Positions 1 through 9,953 of a stretch of 64,000 nt of DNA are shown one piece after another. The notes below the pieces were generated by a model, which saw nothing but the letters and a program-made list of their open reading frames with translations, ran no database searches and was not told the origin of the DNA. Location: positions 496,001 to 560,000 of the forward strand of contig NZ_CP041696.1 in assembly GCF_007362955.1 (NCBI RefSeq), written 5' to 3'. The translations under genes were made by a program, and so were the position numbers. Position 1 is the stretch's first letter. Each line of letters begins with the position of its first letter. The stretch is from Lysinibacillus fusiformis. Lineage in GTDB: Bacteria > Bacillota > Bacilli > Bacillales_A > Planococcaceae.

Positions 1-68
1 TTTAATACGACTTTTTCGCCTTGTAACGCTTCAGATAGCTCGTTACTAGCATGTGTTCTTGTTGCCAT
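1..68 (-). CDS. aspS: Aspartyl-tRNA synthetase, N-terminal fragment (runs off the left edge)
   Basis: Only the first 22 or so codons are in the window; they read MATRTHASNELSEALQGEKV and on, which fits the N-terminus of bacterial AspRS before the OB-fold anticodon-binding domain. A GGAGG ribosome-binding site lies 7 nt before the ATG. The gene starts 18 bp after the hisS stop, the same hisS-aspS operon as in B. subtilis, so it is presumably controlled by the T-box ahead of hisS. The call rests on position as much as on the short sequence. Confidence 0.85.
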   Translation of the reverse strand, partial: MATRTHASNELSEALQGEKVVL

Positions 69-86
69 TTGTAATTCCTCCAAAGA

Positions 87-1352
87 TTATTTATTTAATA
101 GGTAGTTAACTAATTCAGAGAAGGCGATTTTTTGTTGCTCGCCTGATTCCATATGCTTTACAGCTGCTACTTGCTCTTCAAGTTCTGTTTCACCTAGGAC
201 TATTGTAAATTTAGCACCTAAACGGTCAGCTGATTTCATTTGTGCTTTCATTTTACGGTCTAAATAATCCATTTCCGTCGAAATACCTTTTGCTCGGAAT
301 GAACTTGTTAGTTCTACAGCTTTTAGTTTCGCTTCTTCACCCATAGCAATCATGTAGACGTCCAATGACGATGCTGTATCCAGTTCCACATTTTCTGCTT
401 CAAGTGCTAATAATAAGCGCTCAATACTCAATGCAAAACCGATTCCCGGTACGTTTGGTCCACCGATTTCCTCTACTAAGCCGTTATAGCGACCACCACC
501 ACAAAGTGTTGTAATGGAACCAAAACCTGCAGCTGTGGACATAATTTCAAATGTTGTGTGATTGTAGTAATCTAGACCGCGTACTAGGTTTGGATCTACC
601 TCATACGTAATACCTAGCGTATCTAAATACATTTTTACTTGTGCAAAATACGTTGCTGAATCCGCTGTTAAAAAGTCCGTTAAAGCAGGAGCAGTAACCA
701 TTAATGGATGCTCACGGTCTACTTTGCAGTCTAAAATGCGCAGTGGATTTTTCTGTAGTCGGTTTTGGCAGTCTGAGCAAAATTCTTCGATATGTGGCTC
801 GAAGTGGTTTATCAATGCTGTACGATGAGCATCTCGCGTTTCTTTGTCTCCAAGTGAGTTAATCACTAATTTTAAGTCCTTTAAACCTGTTGATTCATAA
901 ACATCCATCGCCAGTGCAATGACTTCCGCATCGATTGCTGGATCTGCTGACCCGATAGCTTCAACACCAAATTGCACAAATTGACGGTAACGACCAGCTT
1001 GCTGACGCTCATATCGGAACATTGGCCCTAAATAGGAAAGCTTTACAGGTTGATCTGGCGCACCAAACATCTTATGTTCCACATACGCACGGACAACACC
1101 AGCTGTATTTTCTGGCCGAAGCGTTAACGAACGCCCCCCACGATCTTCAAATGTATACATTTCCTTTTGTACAACATCTGTTGTTTCACCGACACCACGA
1201 GCAAATAATTCTGTTTGCTCGAAAATTGGTGTACGAATCTCGTTGTAACGATACACCCTGCATAAATCGCGAATAATCGCTTCAACCTTTTGCCATTTTT
1301 CGGATTGACCAGGCAAGATATCTTGGGTACCACGTGGCACTTTAAAACTCAT
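87..1352 (-). CDS. hisS: Histidyl-tRNA synthetase
   Basis: Class II aminoacyl-tRNA synthetase that charges tRNA-His in the cytoplasm; 421 residues, the usual length. Visible hallmarks are the N-terminal [12 protein letters not shown] segment, motif 2 around residues 100-125 ([17 protein letters not shown]), the HisRS motif [14 protein letters not shown] near 258-271, and GGGRYNGL plus a [12 protein letters not shown] motif 3 near 286-315, followed by the C-terminal anticodon-binding domain. The ATG has an AGGAGGT site upstream. It is the first gene of a hisS-aspS operon and follows a T-box leader. Confidence 0.98.
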   Translation of the reverse strand: MSFKVPRGTQDILPGQSEKWQKVEAIIRDLCRVYRYNEIRTPIFEQTELFARGVGETTDVVQKEMYTFEDRGGRSLTLRPENTAGVVRAYVEHKMFGAPDQPVKLSYLGPMFRYERQQAGRYRQFVQFGVEAIGSADPAIDAEVIALAMDVYESTGLKDLKLVINSLGDKETRDAHRTALINHFEPHIEEFCSDCQNRLQKNPLRILDCKVDREHPLMVTAPALTDFLTADSATYFAQVKMYLDTLGITYEVDPNLVRGLDYYNHTTFEIMSTAAGFGSITTLCGGGRYNGLVEEIGGPNVPGIGFALSIERLLLALEAENVELDTASSLDVYMIAMGEEAKLKAVELTSSFRAKGISTEMDYLDRKMKAQMKSADRLGAKFTIVLGETELEEQVAAVKHMESGEQQKIAFSELVNYLLNK

Positions 1353-1464
1353 GGAAATACCTCCTCTATTGATTGCTTATGAACGAGTTACCTTACTGGA
1401 TTGAGTGAGTCCTTCGGGTTTTTTAGCGACTACACATCGGTTGGAGCAACTCTTTCCAATCCAA

Positions 1465-1757
1465 TAAAAAAAGCCCTCGCCTCCTTGCATAATTGCAAGG
1501 GACGAGAGCTGTATAAGCTTCCGCGGTTCCACCCTAGTTGACGCAAAAACTACATGCGCCCTCCTCATAATCGGATAACGGCCGATTCCGTTTTTTCCTA
1601 CTAAGCAGTCCTTTTCAGAAAAAAGCCTCACAAGTGTTGTTCACGCTATACATTTTTGTAGGAAAGATTGCAGCCCAGGTCTTTCCCTCTCTTTTCCAAT
1701 AGAGGTATACGCTACTCGCTTGGTCATAAGCGGTTAATCATTTTTTGATTACCCTTT
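1465..1757 (-). promoter_or_regulatory. T-box riboswitch leader of hisS-aspS, with terminator
   Basis: On the minus strand the T-box core AGGGTGGAACCGCG lies at 1521-1535, followed by a strong terminator at 1465-1511 (stem of AGCTCTCGTCCCTTGCA type, 4-nt loop, run of T). Uncharged tRNA pairs with the T-box bulge and favours the antiterminator. Stem I can be traced at about 1620-1720. The 3' side of its specifier loop reads UGAACAACAC, in which CAC (His) lies at 1634-1636; the exact register is not clear, see findings. Confidence 0.9.
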
Positions 1758-1786
1758 ATGTTAGTCACAACGACAGGTAATGTCAA
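1758..1786 (-). promoter_or_regulatory. Promoter of the hisS-aspS T-box transcript
   Basis: A perfect -35 TTGACA (1781-1786), a 17-bp spacer and a -10 TAACAT (1758-1763), placed just upstream of T-box stem I. Read by eye as a sigma-A promoter. Confidence 0.7.
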
Positions 1787-1899
1787 CTGTTTTCGTATTT
1801 TTCATGCAACTGTTATCAAAACAACAAATTCCATTACCTTTTTCCCACGAACAAATCAATAATTTCATGGTAAAATAGCACAAGAATAGGAGGAATCTG

Positions 1900-3462
1900 A
1901 TGACGACGAAACTTTTACATTTAACCATCATCTTCGTACTATTGTTAACGATTACGATTCCAAGTATACATGATGATCAAAAGGCTCTTGCCGATACTAG
2001 TGATTTAAAAGTAACAGGAACAATTCTGCATATGCGCGAGGGACCAGGACTTTCTTATCCAATTATTACGACATTAGAAGAAGGCGACTCGCTAACCTCT
2101 ATCGGTCGTGAGGGTGACTGGATTCAAGTAAAGACCGGAAAATATGAAGGCTGGGTGGCCTCATGGCTGACAGCTTCTACAAAAGCCGAACAAACCATAG
2201 AAAAAACAGTTATCTCGCAGGTTGATCGACTGAATATACGAACAGAGCCAGATATTTCTTCAGCAGTTCTTGGTCAACTTTCAACTGGTAATCAGGCAAT
2301 TTTAATAAAAGAAAGTGGCGAGTGGGCAAAAATTAATTGGAATGGACTAGTCGGTTGGGTCTCTTCAAGCTATGTTACGATTAATGAAACAACAGAAAAA
2401 GCACCCGATGAACCAATAGTTGAAGTTTCTACCTCAAGCGGCAACAAAAGTACAACCTTTACCGTTTTAGTTGATTCTCTAAACATCCGTAAAAAGCCAG
2501 ATTTAACAACTAAAAAAATAGGAACCGTTAGCAAAGGACAAACCTTTAAAGTACTTACTCAAGAACATAACTGGGTACAGATTCAGTACAATGAAAAAAA
2601 GACAGGGTGGGTTTATAGCTTCTACGGTACGTTTTCAAATACAGTGAAGACTACGTCTAAAACTTCGTCTGCGAAGGAACTAGAAGCCGTCACGATTATT
2701 TATAACGGGACAAACCTACGAACTGACGCCACCACAGCAGCAGATGTGGTTGAACGTGTAGACGCCGGTGAATCTTTTCAAATTGTCGGCACTAAAGATG
2801 ATTTTTATGAAATCCAATTAGAAGGCAAAACTGCCTTTGTAGCAAATTGGGTCGTTTCAACTTCCAAAAATAAATCGATAACGACAGAAGAAAAAGTAGA
2901 ACCACGAAAGAAAGGAACACTAAATGGCATTACCATTGTCATTGATGCTGGCCATGGCGGTAATGACCATGGTACGACAGGACAACGTGGGACTGATGAA
3001 AAAAATATCACCTTAAAAACAGCATCCTTACTAGCATCAAAGTTAAGTGCCGCTGGAGCAAATGTCGTCATGACACGTGAATCAGACGAATATGTTGCGC
3101 TTCGCAAGCGGGTTTCCATTGCCCATCAGCATGAGGCTGATGCATTTATAAGCCTTCACTATGATGCAACTGATAATAGTGCCATCTCTGGTTTTACCAC
3201 TTATTATTTGAACGGCAATCAGAAAGGGCTTGCGGATTCTATACATAGTGGACTTGCAAGTAAAATTGATTTAAAAGATCGTGGTACTCAGCAGGGTAAT
3301 TACCTAGTACTACGTGAAAACCGTCAAAAAGCAGTATTAATTGAGCTTGGCTTTTTAAGTAATGCAAGTGAGGAACGGGCTATTACCACAGAAAAATTCC
3401 GTGAACAAGCAACGCTTGGCATCTATCAAGGTATTCTTGATTTTTTTGAAGTAAATGAATAA
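1900..3462 (+). CDS. yrvJ: Secreted N-acetylmuramoyl-L-alanine amidase with SH3b repeats (YrvJ-like)
   Basis: Cell-wall hydrolase that cleaves the amide bond between MurNAc and L-alanine. The 520-residue protein begins with a Sec signal peptide (residues 1-31, ending near ALA) and then has four bacterial SH3 repeats (about 35-90, 98-158, 183-243, 262-320) with the typical LNIR/LRT...GW pattern, thought to bind the wall. The C-terminal Amidase_3 domain (about 340-520) shows the zinc-ligand motifs IDAGHGG and, further on, SLHYDAT and LIELGFLSN. It is the only plus-strand gene in this part, in the B. subtilis yrvJ position between hisS and dtd. An AGGAGG site precedes the ATG. Confidence 0.93.
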   Translation: MTTKLLHLTIIFVLLLTITIPSIHDDQKALADTSDLKVTGTILHMREGPGLSYPIITTLEEGDSLTSIGREGDWIQVKTGKYEGWVASWLTASTKAEQTIEKTVISQVDRLNIRTEPDISSAVLGQLSTGNQAILIKESGEWAKINWNGLVGWVSSSYVTINETTEKAPDEPIVEVSTSSGNKSTTFTVLVDSLNIRKKPDLTTKKIGTVSKGQTFKVLTQEHNWVQIQYNEKKTGWVYSFYGTFSNTVKTTSKTSSAKELEAVTIIYNGTNLRTDATTAADVVERVDAGESFQIVGTKDDFYEIQLEGKTAFVANWVVSTSKNKSITTEEKVEPRKKGTLNGITIVIDAGHGGNDHGTTGQRGTDEKNITLKTASLLASKLSAAGANVVMTRESDEYVALRKRVSIAHQHEADAFISLHYDATDNSAISGFTTYYLNGNQKGLADSIHSGLASKIDLKDRGTQQGNYLVLRENRQKAVLIELGFLSNASEERAITTEKFREQATLGIYQGILDFFEVNE

Positions 3463-3500
3463 AAATAAGCACGGCCATTTTCGGTGGCGTGCTTATTTTT
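3463..3500. terminator. Bidirectional terminator between yrvJ and the Mn-catalase gene
   Basis: The stem AAAATAAGCACG...CGTGCTTATTTT with a short GC-containing loop and T runs on both strands lies exactly between the two convergent stop codons. Confidence 0.85.
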
Positions 3501-4392
3501 ATATGTTCTCCATTAAACGCTTAGCAATTTTTTTAAACTCCTCTGGACCAATACCCGGAGCAAATTCTTCTGGCATCTCATCTAAATTTGGTATCTCATA
3601 GCCCTTTGGTGATCCTTCCTGTACATATAAACGTTGACCAGAGGTAGGATTTGTCCCTTTCCAAATACGATCAATATCTTTATAATCCCCCACATTATTC
3701 CATGTAAATAGGACATTACCATAGCCCATATCCTCATATTTTCGTGCATGATCGAATACACGGTTATCAAGATTTGGAATTGGAATCAACTTAGAGACCT
3801 CTACACCGGTTGCCATTTCAAGCGCTCTCGCATAAGCAAGGACATGCGTTCCACCACGGACAAGTAAATAGCCGATCATTTCTCTCGCTGTTGGATGATT
3901 GGTCATTTCATAAACACGCATTTTATGGGTTCTAGCACCGCACTCCAAAAAGAAATTATGCAATAAATCTAATACTAAATTACCACTCGTAAAAACATTT
4001 GACCCTGTCCATGGCATCCCCATAGAATCAACAGCGAGTGATGTTTGAGCAGAGGCAATAAATGCTGCAGTTGAGCGCATGTCCTTGCCATTTTGCAATG
4101 GCGTTAAATCAGGTGGTGCGGAAAATGAAGAACCTTTGTTCAGTAAGTTTATTGTATTCGCGACAAGCTCGACATGTCCAAATTCCTCAGCGGTAATACT
4201 CGCAACCAAATCATAAAAAGGCTTTAATTTCTTCTTTCCACGAAAATTAAAAGATTGATACATATAATTATTTAATGTCGACATTTCACCAAATTTCCCA
4301 CCAAGTAGCTCTTGTACCGCACTCGCTGCATTCGCGTCACCATACTCTACCTCAGGTAAATCAATCAGCAATTTATTTACACGTTGAAACAA
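3499..4392 (-). CDS. Manganese (non-haem) catalase, YdbD-type
   Basis: Dimanganese catalase that dismutates hydrogen peroxide. The ferritin-like four-helix core carries all expected metal ligands: Glu36 (in FGEMSTLNNY), Glu70 and His73 (in EEFGHVE), Glu150 (FFLECGARTH) and His183 (GGTHVLAY). At 297 residues it matches the YdbD and clostridial family rather than the shorter spore-coat CotJC. The start is a TTG 7 nt after a GGAGG site; I see no better in-frame ATG. A DUF2642 gene lies 48 bp upstream on the same strand, and an inverted repeat lies in front of the ribosome-binding site. Confidence 0.93.
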   Translation of the reverse strand: MFQRVNKLLIDLPEVEYGDANAASAVQELLGGKFGEMSTLNNYMYQSFNFRGKKKLKPFYDLVASITAEEFGHVELVANTINLLNKGSSFSAPPDLTPLQNGKDMRSTAAFIASAQTSLAVDSMGMPWTGSNVFTSGNLVLDLLHNFFLECGARTHKMRVYEMTNHPTAREMIGYLLVRGGTHVLAYARALEMATGVEVSKLIPIPNLDNRVFDHARKYEDMGYGNVLFTWNNVGDYKDIDRIWKGTNPTSGQRLYVQEGSPKGYEIPNLDEMPEEFAPGIGPEEFKKIAKRLMENI

Positions 4393-4405
4393 AAAAGCAC
4401 CTCCA

Positions 4406-4422
4406 TTTCACACTATGTGAAA
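4406..4422. repeat. Inverted repeat ahead of the Mn-catalase gene
   Basis: TTTCACA-CTA-TGTGAAA, a perfect 7-bp inverted repeat with a 3-nt centre, two bases upstream of the GGAGG of the catalase gene. There is no T run after it, so it is more likely a protein site or an RNA hairpin masking the ribosome-binding site than a terminator. Confidence 0.5.
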
Positions 4423-4440
4423 ATGAAGGCCCTTATGCGC

Positions 4441-4656
4441 TTATTTTCTTCTCGTTGCCAATGTAACCCATACAATCTCCTCCATACGAATAAAGAAGGG
4501 TGTACGACAAACCTCTACAACGATATGGTCAGGTAAAACAGAGGTTAAAATACCTTGCTGAATATTTTTTCCTGTTTGAACGACAATTGCCTGGCCAATC
4601 ATCATTCTTATTGTTTCATATAAATATGGATTCGATATGCTTCCTAACTGCGACAT
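4441..4656 (-). CDS. DUF2642-family small protein
   Basis: A 71-residue protein with the compact beta-rich fold expected for DUF2642 (YuzF-like) proteins: a middle segment VVQTGKNIQQGILTSVLPDH followed by VVEVCRTPFFIRMEEIVWV. These resemble small Sm/SH3-like barrels and occur near spore-coat or catalase genes in Bacillales; the biochemical role is unknown. It lies upstream of, and probably with, the Mn-catalase gene. Family assignment is from sequence pattern, and no function is claimed. Confidence 0.75.
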   Translation of the reverse strand: MSQLGSISNPYLYETIRMMIGQAIVVQTGKNIQQGILTSVLPDHIVVEVCRTPFFIRMEEIVWVTLATRRK

Positions 4657-4732
4657 TAACTATGCACTTCCTTCCAACAAACTAACCATTCTTTTTAGTG
4701 TATGAAGGAATAACAGGAAATGTACCTTGCGT

Positions 4733-5173
4733 TTATTTTGACTCTAGAAGTATCGTTACAGGCCCATCATTCGTAAAAGCAACGTCCATCATTGCTCCAA
4801 AAACACCTGTTTCCACTTGCAACCCAAGTTGACGCAAAGCATCGTTAAAGGCTTCCCATAATGGTTGTGCTACTTCTGGTCTTGCTGCACCTGTAAAGCT
4901 CGGACGATTTCCTTTTCTTGTATCTCCATACAGTGTAAATTGGGAGACGGATAGAATAGCCCCACCATGCTCTAACAGGGAATGATTCATTTTTCCTTCA
5001 ACATCTTCCCATAGGCGCAGATTAGCTATTTTTTTTGCTAAATATGCTACATCCTCCGTTGTGTCCTCATGTGTAATTCCCACAAGAAGTACATAGCCTT
5101 TATCGATAGCGCCTGTTACTTTTCCGTGGACAGTAACAGATGCTGCTTTACTACGTTGTAATACCACTTTCAT
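4733..5173 (-). CDS. dtd: D-aminoacyl-tRNA deacylase
   Basis: DTD removes D-amino acids mischarged onto tRNA. The 146-residue length is standard. Family signatures are the start [15 protein letters not shown], the [19 protein letters not shown] motif near residues 76-94 that contains the SQFTL element, and the C-terminal TNDGPVTI (GP motif). It sits between relA and yrvJ as in B. subtilis. The ATG follows a GAGGTT site. The 156 bp between dtd and relA hold no gene I can support. Confidence 0.97.
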   Translation of the reverse strand: MKVVLQRSKAASVTVHGKVTGAIDKGYVLLVGITHEDTTEDVAYLAKKIANLRLWEDVEGKMNHSLLEHGGAILSVSQFTLYGDTRKGNRPSFTGAARPEVAQPLWEAFNDALRQLGLQVETGVFGAMMDVAFTNDGPVTILLESK

Positions 5174-5329
5174 TTTTTAGAACCTCTATTCTATCAAAAT
5201 CTGTACCTGCCACTTTAAGTACATAAAAGCACTGTGTACCGATCACTAAGCTTTCGCACCTTAAACATCTTCGGCGCGCATCTACCTCGACTTACTTTAC
5301 GTCAATTGCGCTAGCTCAAGTTAATAATA

Positions 5330-7525
5330 TTAATTGATGACTCGTTGCACAGAATAAATATCAGGAGTTTGTTTAATACGTTCTACAACTTTATGCAAAT
5401 GTGAAATATTTGAAATCGAAATTGTTAAATGAATCGTCGCTATTTTATCGCGATCTGCACGACCACTAACTGCTAAAATATTTGTTTTTGTTTCACTCAC
5501 AATATGCATGACTTCGTTTAAAATACCCGGTCGATCAAATGCAGATACTTCAATATCGACAGGATACTCTTTTTTCTCGGGCGTAAGTCCATGCTCCCAT
5601 TCAACCTCAATTAAACGCTCCTGCTCATCTTCCACTTGGATATTCGGACAGTCGGCACGGTGTACAGAGACACCTCTTCCTTTTGTAATAAAGCCGACAA
5701 TTTCATCACCCGGAACAGGTGTACAACAGCGGGATAGACGAATGAGCATATTATCGATACCTTTCACGATAACGCCCGACTCTGTACGTTTTTGCGGAAT
5801 TGGATTTTTCATTTTTTGCTCAATTTTTTCTAGAGCTTCTTCCTGTTCACGCTCTTTACGGCGTTTTTCTGCCAAACGATTGACAACTTGTTGTGCAGTA
5901 ATACCATTTACACCCACAGCTGCGAATAAATCATCTTCATTTGTGTAGTTAAATTTATCGAAAACACGCTTAAAGTTTTCTGCTGACATTGTTTCTTTCA
6001 TGTCAAAGTCTTGTGCACGAATTTCCTTCTCTATCATCTCTTTACCTTTGATGATATTTTCTTCACGAAGATGACGCTTGAAAAATTGCTTTATTTTGTT
6101 CTTTGCTTGTGACGATTGAGCAATTTTTAGCCAATCACGGCTCGGGCCAAATGATTGTTTCGATGTTAATATTTCGATAATGTCACCTGTTTTCAGTGGT
6201 GTATCGAGCGGTACCATTTTGCCATTAATTTTTGCACCGATTGTACGATTTCCGACCTCTGAATGCACACGGTATGCAAAGTCGATAGGTACTGAACCAG
6301 CCGGCAATTCAATGACATCCCCTTCAGGCGTAAAAACATACACCATATCTGAGAATAAATCGAATTTTAAAGATTCCATAAACTCCTCTGCATTGGAAGA
6401 CTCGTTTTGGAATTCTAAAATTTCACGGAACCATGTTAACTTTTGATCGACGTTTTGTTTTTCGCTATCAATATTTTTGCCTTCCTTATACGCCCAGTGC
6501 GCAGCAATCCCATATTCCGCAATTTTATGCATTTCTTTAGTACGTATTTGCACTTCTAGCGGGTCACCATAAGGACCAATGACAGTCGTATGAAGGGATT
6601 GATAAAAGTTTTGTTTTGGCATCGCTATATAGTCTTTAAAGCGCCCAGGCATCGGCTTCCAAAGCGTATGGACAATTCCTAGCACGGCATAGCAATCTTT
6701 TATGCTATCAACGAGTACGCGTATGGCTAATAAATCATAAATCTCATTAAATTGTTTTTTTTGCAACACCATTTTACGATAAATGCTGTAAATATGCTTG
6801 GGACGACCATAAACATCAGCATCAATTTCAACATCTGTCAGCTGAGATTTCATTTCACCCATGACATTGTCTAAATACGCCTCACGTTCATCTCTTTTCT
6901 TCTTCATAAGACTCACGATACGATAATATTGTTGTGGGTTTAAATAACGAAGTGCTGTGTCCTCCAGTTCCCATTTCACAGTTGAAATTCCCAGACGGTG
7001 CGCAAGTGGTGCAAAAATTTCAAGCGTCTCTTTGGAAATGCGGCGTTGCTTTTCAGCAGGTAAATGTTTTAATGTGCGCATATTATGCAAACGGTCTGCA
7101 AGCTTAATTAAGATAACGCGAATATCCTGTGCCATCGCCACAAACATTTTACGATGATTTTCTGCTTGTTGTGCTTCTTTCGATAAATATTTGATTTTTC
7201 CAAGCTTTGTCACACCGTCAACGAGAATTGCTACTTCTTCACCAAATTCACGGACCAAATCATCACGTGTAACTTCTGTATCTTCGACAACATCATGTAA
7301 AAAACCAGCTGACACTGTCTCAGGATCCATTTGTAATTCTGCTAAAATACCGGCTACTTGCACTGGGTGAATAATATACGGTTCACCAGAGCTACGGAAC
7401 TGCTCAATATGCGCATCTCGTGCCAATTCATATGCTTTTTTCACGAATGCGACATTTTCTTCATTCATGTAGGATTTGACTAAATCAAAAACGTTTTCAG
7501 GAGTCAAAATTTGCTCTTTCGCCAT
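5330..7525 (-). CDS. relA: Bifunctional (p)ppGpp synthetase/hydrolase, Rel
   Basis: Stringent-response enzyme of 731 residues that makes and degrades ppGpp. Domain order: HD hydrolase (about 25-200, with [12 protein letters not shown] and the HDVVEDTEV metal motif), Rel/Spo synthetase (about 240-350, with [11 protein letters not shown]), TGS (about 390-450), a zinc-finger-like segment with [10 protein letters not shown], and a C-terminal ACT/RRM domain (about 655-731). Both catalytic halves look intact, so it should be the long bifunctional Rel. In B. subtilis apt directly precedes it; here about 4.5 kb of other genes separates the two. Confidence 0.98.
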   Translation of the reverse strand: MAKEQILTPENVFDLVKSYMNEENVAFVKKAYELARDAHIEQFRSSGEPYIIHPVQVAGILAELQMDPETVSAGFLHDVVEDTEVTRDDLVREFGEEVAILVDGVTKLGKIKYLSKEAQQAENHRKMFVAMAQDIRVILIKLADRLHNMRTLKHLPAEKQRRISKETLEIFAPLAHRLGISTVKWELEDTALRYLNPQQYYRIVSLMKKKRDEREAYLDNVMGEMKSQLTDVEIDADVYGRPKHIYSIYRKMVLQKKQFNEIYDLLAIRVLVDSIKDCYAVLGIVHTLWKPMPGRFKDYIAMPKQNFYQSLHTTVIGPYGDPLEVQIRTKEMHKIAEYGIAAHWAYKEGKNIDSEKQNVDQKLTWFREILEFQNESSNAEEFMESLKFDLFSDMVYVFTPEGDVIELPAGSVPIDFAYRVHSEVGNRTIGAKINGKMVPLDTPLKTGDIIEILTSKQSFGPSRDWLKIAQSSQAKNKIKQFFKRHLREENIIKGKEMIEKEIRAQDFDMKETMSAENFKRVFDKFNYTNEDDLFAAVGVNGITAQQVVNRLAEKRRKEREQEEALEKIEQKMKNPIPQKRTESGVIVKGIDNMLIRLSRCCTPVPGDEIVGFITKGRGVSVHRADCPNIQVEDEQERLIEVEWEHGLTPEKKEYPVDIEVSAFDRPGILNEVMHIVSETKTNILAVSGRADRDKIATIHLTISISNISHLHKVVERIKQTPDIYSVQRVIN

Positions 7526-7573
7526 AACATGTCCACCTTGCCCGTCAAATTTTTCAGATTAGATATAAATTTA

Positions 7574-7603
7574 ATTGTATAAAAAATAGAGGTCGATTGT
7601 AAA
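7574..7603 (-). promoter_or_regulatory. Candidate relA promoter
   Basis: -35 TTTACA (7598-7603) and overlapping -10 candidates TATACA (7576-7581, 16-bp spacer) or TACAAT (7574-7579, 18-bp spacer), about 50 bp before the relA ATG. It supports separate relA transcription now that apt-recJ is no longer adjacent. Confidence 0.5.
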
Positions 7604-7675
7604 GGGACTGTGTCATATAGTTTAGTTATTCTCGTGAACAGCTTGTAACATTGGGAAAATTATTCATTATAATAG

Positions 7676-7720
7676 ACAAAAAGACCCTCCGTGATGCTGG
7701 TAAGCTTCACAGAGAGTCTT
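7676..7720 (-). terminator. Terminator after psuG
   Basis: On the minus strand, AAGACTCTCTGTGA pairs with TCACGGAGGGTCTT and is followed by a T run; 10 bp past the psuG stop. Confidence 0.85.
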
Positions 7721-7730
7721 AAATGTAAGA

Positions 7731-8645
7731 TTAGTTTGCTTTATTATACGCTACAGCAATTTTCGACCCAATTACTGCATTGTTTTTTACTAACGCAATA
7801 TTAGCATCAAGGCTCTTACCTTCTGTTAGTTCTTTCACTTTACCAAGTAAGAATGGCGTTACGTTTTTACCCTGAATACCATTTTCCTCAGCTTCATGTA
7901 ACGCTTTTTCAATGATGTTCGTGATGAATTCGTGCTCTAGCGCTTCAGCTTCTGGTATCGGGTTTGCAATAACCGCCCCACCTCGTAAACCTAATTGCCA
8001 TTTTGCACGAAGCATTGCTGCAACTTCTTCAGGTGTTTCGGCTTTGAAGTTTACATCAAAACCACTTTGTCGTGTATAGAATGCTGGAAGTTCATCCGTA
8101 CCATATCCAACTACAGGTACACCTTTTGTTTCAAGATATTCAAGCGTTAAGCCGATATCTAAAATTGACTTCGCACCAGCACAAATTACCGCTACATTTG
8201 TTTGTGATAATTCTTCTAAGTCTGCTGAAACGTCCATAGTTGTTTCTGCACCACGGTGTACACCACCAATACCACCAGTAACAAATATTTCAATGCCTGC
8301 AAGCTCTGCACAAATCATCGTTGCGGCAACCGTTGTTGCGCCTAATTTTTTTGTTGCTAATAAGTAGGCTAAGTCACGGCGAGAAGCTTTTGCCACACCT
8401 TGAGCGTTGCCAAACATTTCAAGTTCTTCTTCTGATAAACCAATTTTAATTTTACCATCAATTAATGCGATCGTAGCTGGCACTGCACCGTTGTCACGGA
8501 TAATTTGTTCCACTTCACGCGCTGTTTGTACATTTTGTGGATATGGCATACCATGTGAGATAATTGTTGATTCTAAAGCAATAATTGGTAGACCCTTCTC
8601 TTGACCTGCTTTTACTTCTTCTGATAAAACGATGAATTCTTTCAT
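7731..8645 (-). CDS. psuG: Pseudouridine-5'-phosphate glycosidase
   Basis: Splits pseudouridine 5'-phosphate into ribose 5-phosphate and uracil by C-glycosidic cleavage. Family motifs: [16 protein letters not shown] at the N-terminus, [10 protein letters not shown], an [10 protein letters not shown] segment, and a [11 protein letters not shown] substrate-binding loop in the middle. I start it at the ATG at 8645, which has a GGAGG site inside the psuK stop region and gives 304 residues; an earlier in-frame ATG at 8666 would overlap psuK. It is cotranscribed with the kinase that makes its substrate. Confidence 0.95.
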   Translation of the reverse strand: MKEFIVLSEEVKAGQEKGLPIIALESTIISHGMPYPQNVQTAREVEQIIRDNGAVPATIALIDGKIKIGLSEEELEMFGNAQGVAKASRRDLAYLLATKKLGATTVAATMICAELAGIEIFVTGGIGGVHRGAETTMDVSADLEELSQTNVAVICAGAKSILDIGLTLEYLETKGVPVVGYGTDELPAFYTRQSGFDVNFKAETPEEVAAMLRAKWQLGLRGGAVIANPIPEAEALEHEFITNIIEKALHEAEENGIQGKNVTPFLLGKVKELTEGKSLDANIALVKNNAVIGSKIAVAYNKAN

Positions 8646-8649
8646 GATG

Positions 8650-9741
8650 TTATTCCTCCATTTCAATTTTCAATAATTCTTCTGATAATTCAGGTCTTAC
8701 AGTGTACGGAGACCCCAATGTTTTTTTGGCGTTTGTTAAGCCCGCATCTATAGACGTTTCTAAAGTTTGTCCCCTTAACCAACTGTGAATAACCGCACTC
8801 ACAAAGGCATCTCCAGCACCGGTAACATCTTCAATTTTTTCTATGACTTTCGCCGCAAAATGACTTGGTGCAATGGAAGTTGAGGCTGCATACACACCTT
8901 TGCCACCTGCTGTAATAATCACATGCTCAGCGCCTAATAACAGAAGCTGCTGAAGCGCTTTTTCATAATGTGCCTCGTTGTCTATCGCATGACCAACAAT
9001 CGTCTCTGCCTCATCTGTATTACAAATAAACCATGTGACTCCTTGCAAAGTATCCGGAAGTCGGTTCATTTTCGGTGAAGATACCGGCACAATTACGAGT
9101 GAAATTCCACGAGCAATCGCTACTTGCTGAATGTAAGCCACTGTTTCTTTTGGACAATTGAGGTCCATAATAAAGCAGCCGGCATTCATCAGCATTGCCT
9201 CGTGTTGCTTTAACAAACTTGGTAATAATAAGTCATAGACTTCCATATTGGCAACGGCTAAAGCAAGCTCGCCCTGTTCATCCATGATCGCGGTATACGA
9301 ACCAGTTGCAGCATCAGGAAGCTGTTCGACATAACGTAAATTCATAAACGGTTCTGAAGCTTCCTGAATCACCAGCCAGTCGGCATCCTTACCAGCTGTC
9401 GTCAGTAATGTAACCCCATGATTGAGACGGCCTAAGTTTTCAGCAATGTTTCGACCTACGCCGCCTACACTAAATGAAGAGCTGGCAGGGTTTGATGTTC
9501 CGAGTTGCACAGTTCCCCTTACATGAAATTTACGGTCGAGATTTGCGCCACCAATGCAAATAATTTCATTTTCCTCAGGTAAAATATAGGCACGACCAAC
9601 AATTTTGCCTTGCTTTGTTAAGCTCGACACTAAATTCGCAAGTACTGGTCGAGACAAATTCATTTTATCTGCCATCTCTTGCTGAGACATAAACGGATTT
9701 TGGCGAATTAATGCGAGTACCGCCTGTTCTCTTTCATTCAT
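8650..9741 (-). CDS. psuK: Pseudouridine kinase with N-terminal winged-helix domain
   Basis: PfkB/ribokinase-family enzyme that phosphorylates pseudouridine for PsuG. Residues 1-50 form a MarR/Lrp-like winged helix ([20 protein letters not shown] then [13 protein letters not shown]) typical of the HTH-containing PsuK subgroup. The kinase domain follows from about residue 55 with [11 protein letters not shown], a [14 protein letters not shown] substrate loop and the PfkB signature with catalytic Asp, [15 protein letters not shown] (about 307-321). The 363-residue length fits kinase plus HTH. A palindrome overlaps its promoter, so self-regulation is plausible (inference). Confidence 0.93.
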   Translation of the reverse strand: MNEREQAVLALIRQNPFMSQQEMADKMNLSRPVLANLVSSLTKQGKIVGRAYILPEENEIICIGGANLDRKFHVRGTVQLGTSNPASSSFSVGGVGRNIAENLGRLNHGVTLLTTAGKDADWLVIQEASEPFMNLRYVEQLPDAATGSYTAIMDEQGELALAVANMEVYDLLLPSLLKQHEAMLMNAGCFIMDLNCPKETVAYIQQVAIARGISLVIVPVSSPKMNRLPDTLQGVTWFICNTDEAETIVGHAIDNEAHYEKALQQLLLLGAEHVIITAGGKGVYAASTSIAPSHFAAKVIEKIEDVTGAGDAFVSAVIHSWLRGQTLETSIDAGLTNAKKTLGSPYTVRPELSEELLKIEMEE

Positions 9742-9763
9742 AGCATCACCTTTTGTTATATTT

Positions 9764-9798
9764 GTTTATATTATAAACTTTTGTTTGTATTAAGTCAA
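9764..9798 (-). promoter_or_regulatory. psuKG promoter with palindromic operator candidate
   Basis: -35 TTGACT (9793-9798), 17-bp spacer, perfect -10 TATAAT (9770-9775). A 15-bp palindrome GTTTATA-T-TATAAAC (9764-9778) covers the -10, and TTTGTTTATA/TTTGTTTGTA half-repeats lie across the spacer. A bound repressor would block RNA polymerase. Confidence 0.75.
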
Positions 9799-9825
9799 AA
9801 GATTTCCGTAAATAAAGTTGTTCTT

Positions 9826-9874
9826 TCAAAAAAACAGCCTGAATGCTCGTTTTCGAGATTCAGGCTGTTTTTTG
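9826..9874 (-). terminator. Terminator after the MFS transporter gene
   Basis: AAAACAGCCTGAAT...ATTCAGGCTGTTTT stem with T runs on both strands; located between the MFS stop and the psuK promoter. Confidence 0.85.
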
Positions 9875-9953
9875 CATATTCAGTTAGTTTATAACATCGA
9901 TAACCCCTTACACGTGAAAATAAATTGTAGCGTTCGACTCTATACCATCATTA

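Noticed and set aside
1377..1631. Minus-strand 84-residue frame ahead of hisS
   Set aside because: It lies entirely in the T-box leader and crosses its terminator stem.
3582..3770. Minus-strand 62-residue frame inside the Mn-catalase gene
   Set aside because: Overlaps the catalase in another frame; no independent evidence.
5508..5948. Plus-strand 146-residue frame opposite relA
   Set aside because: Antisense shadow of relA with Ser/Arg-rich composition and no start signals.
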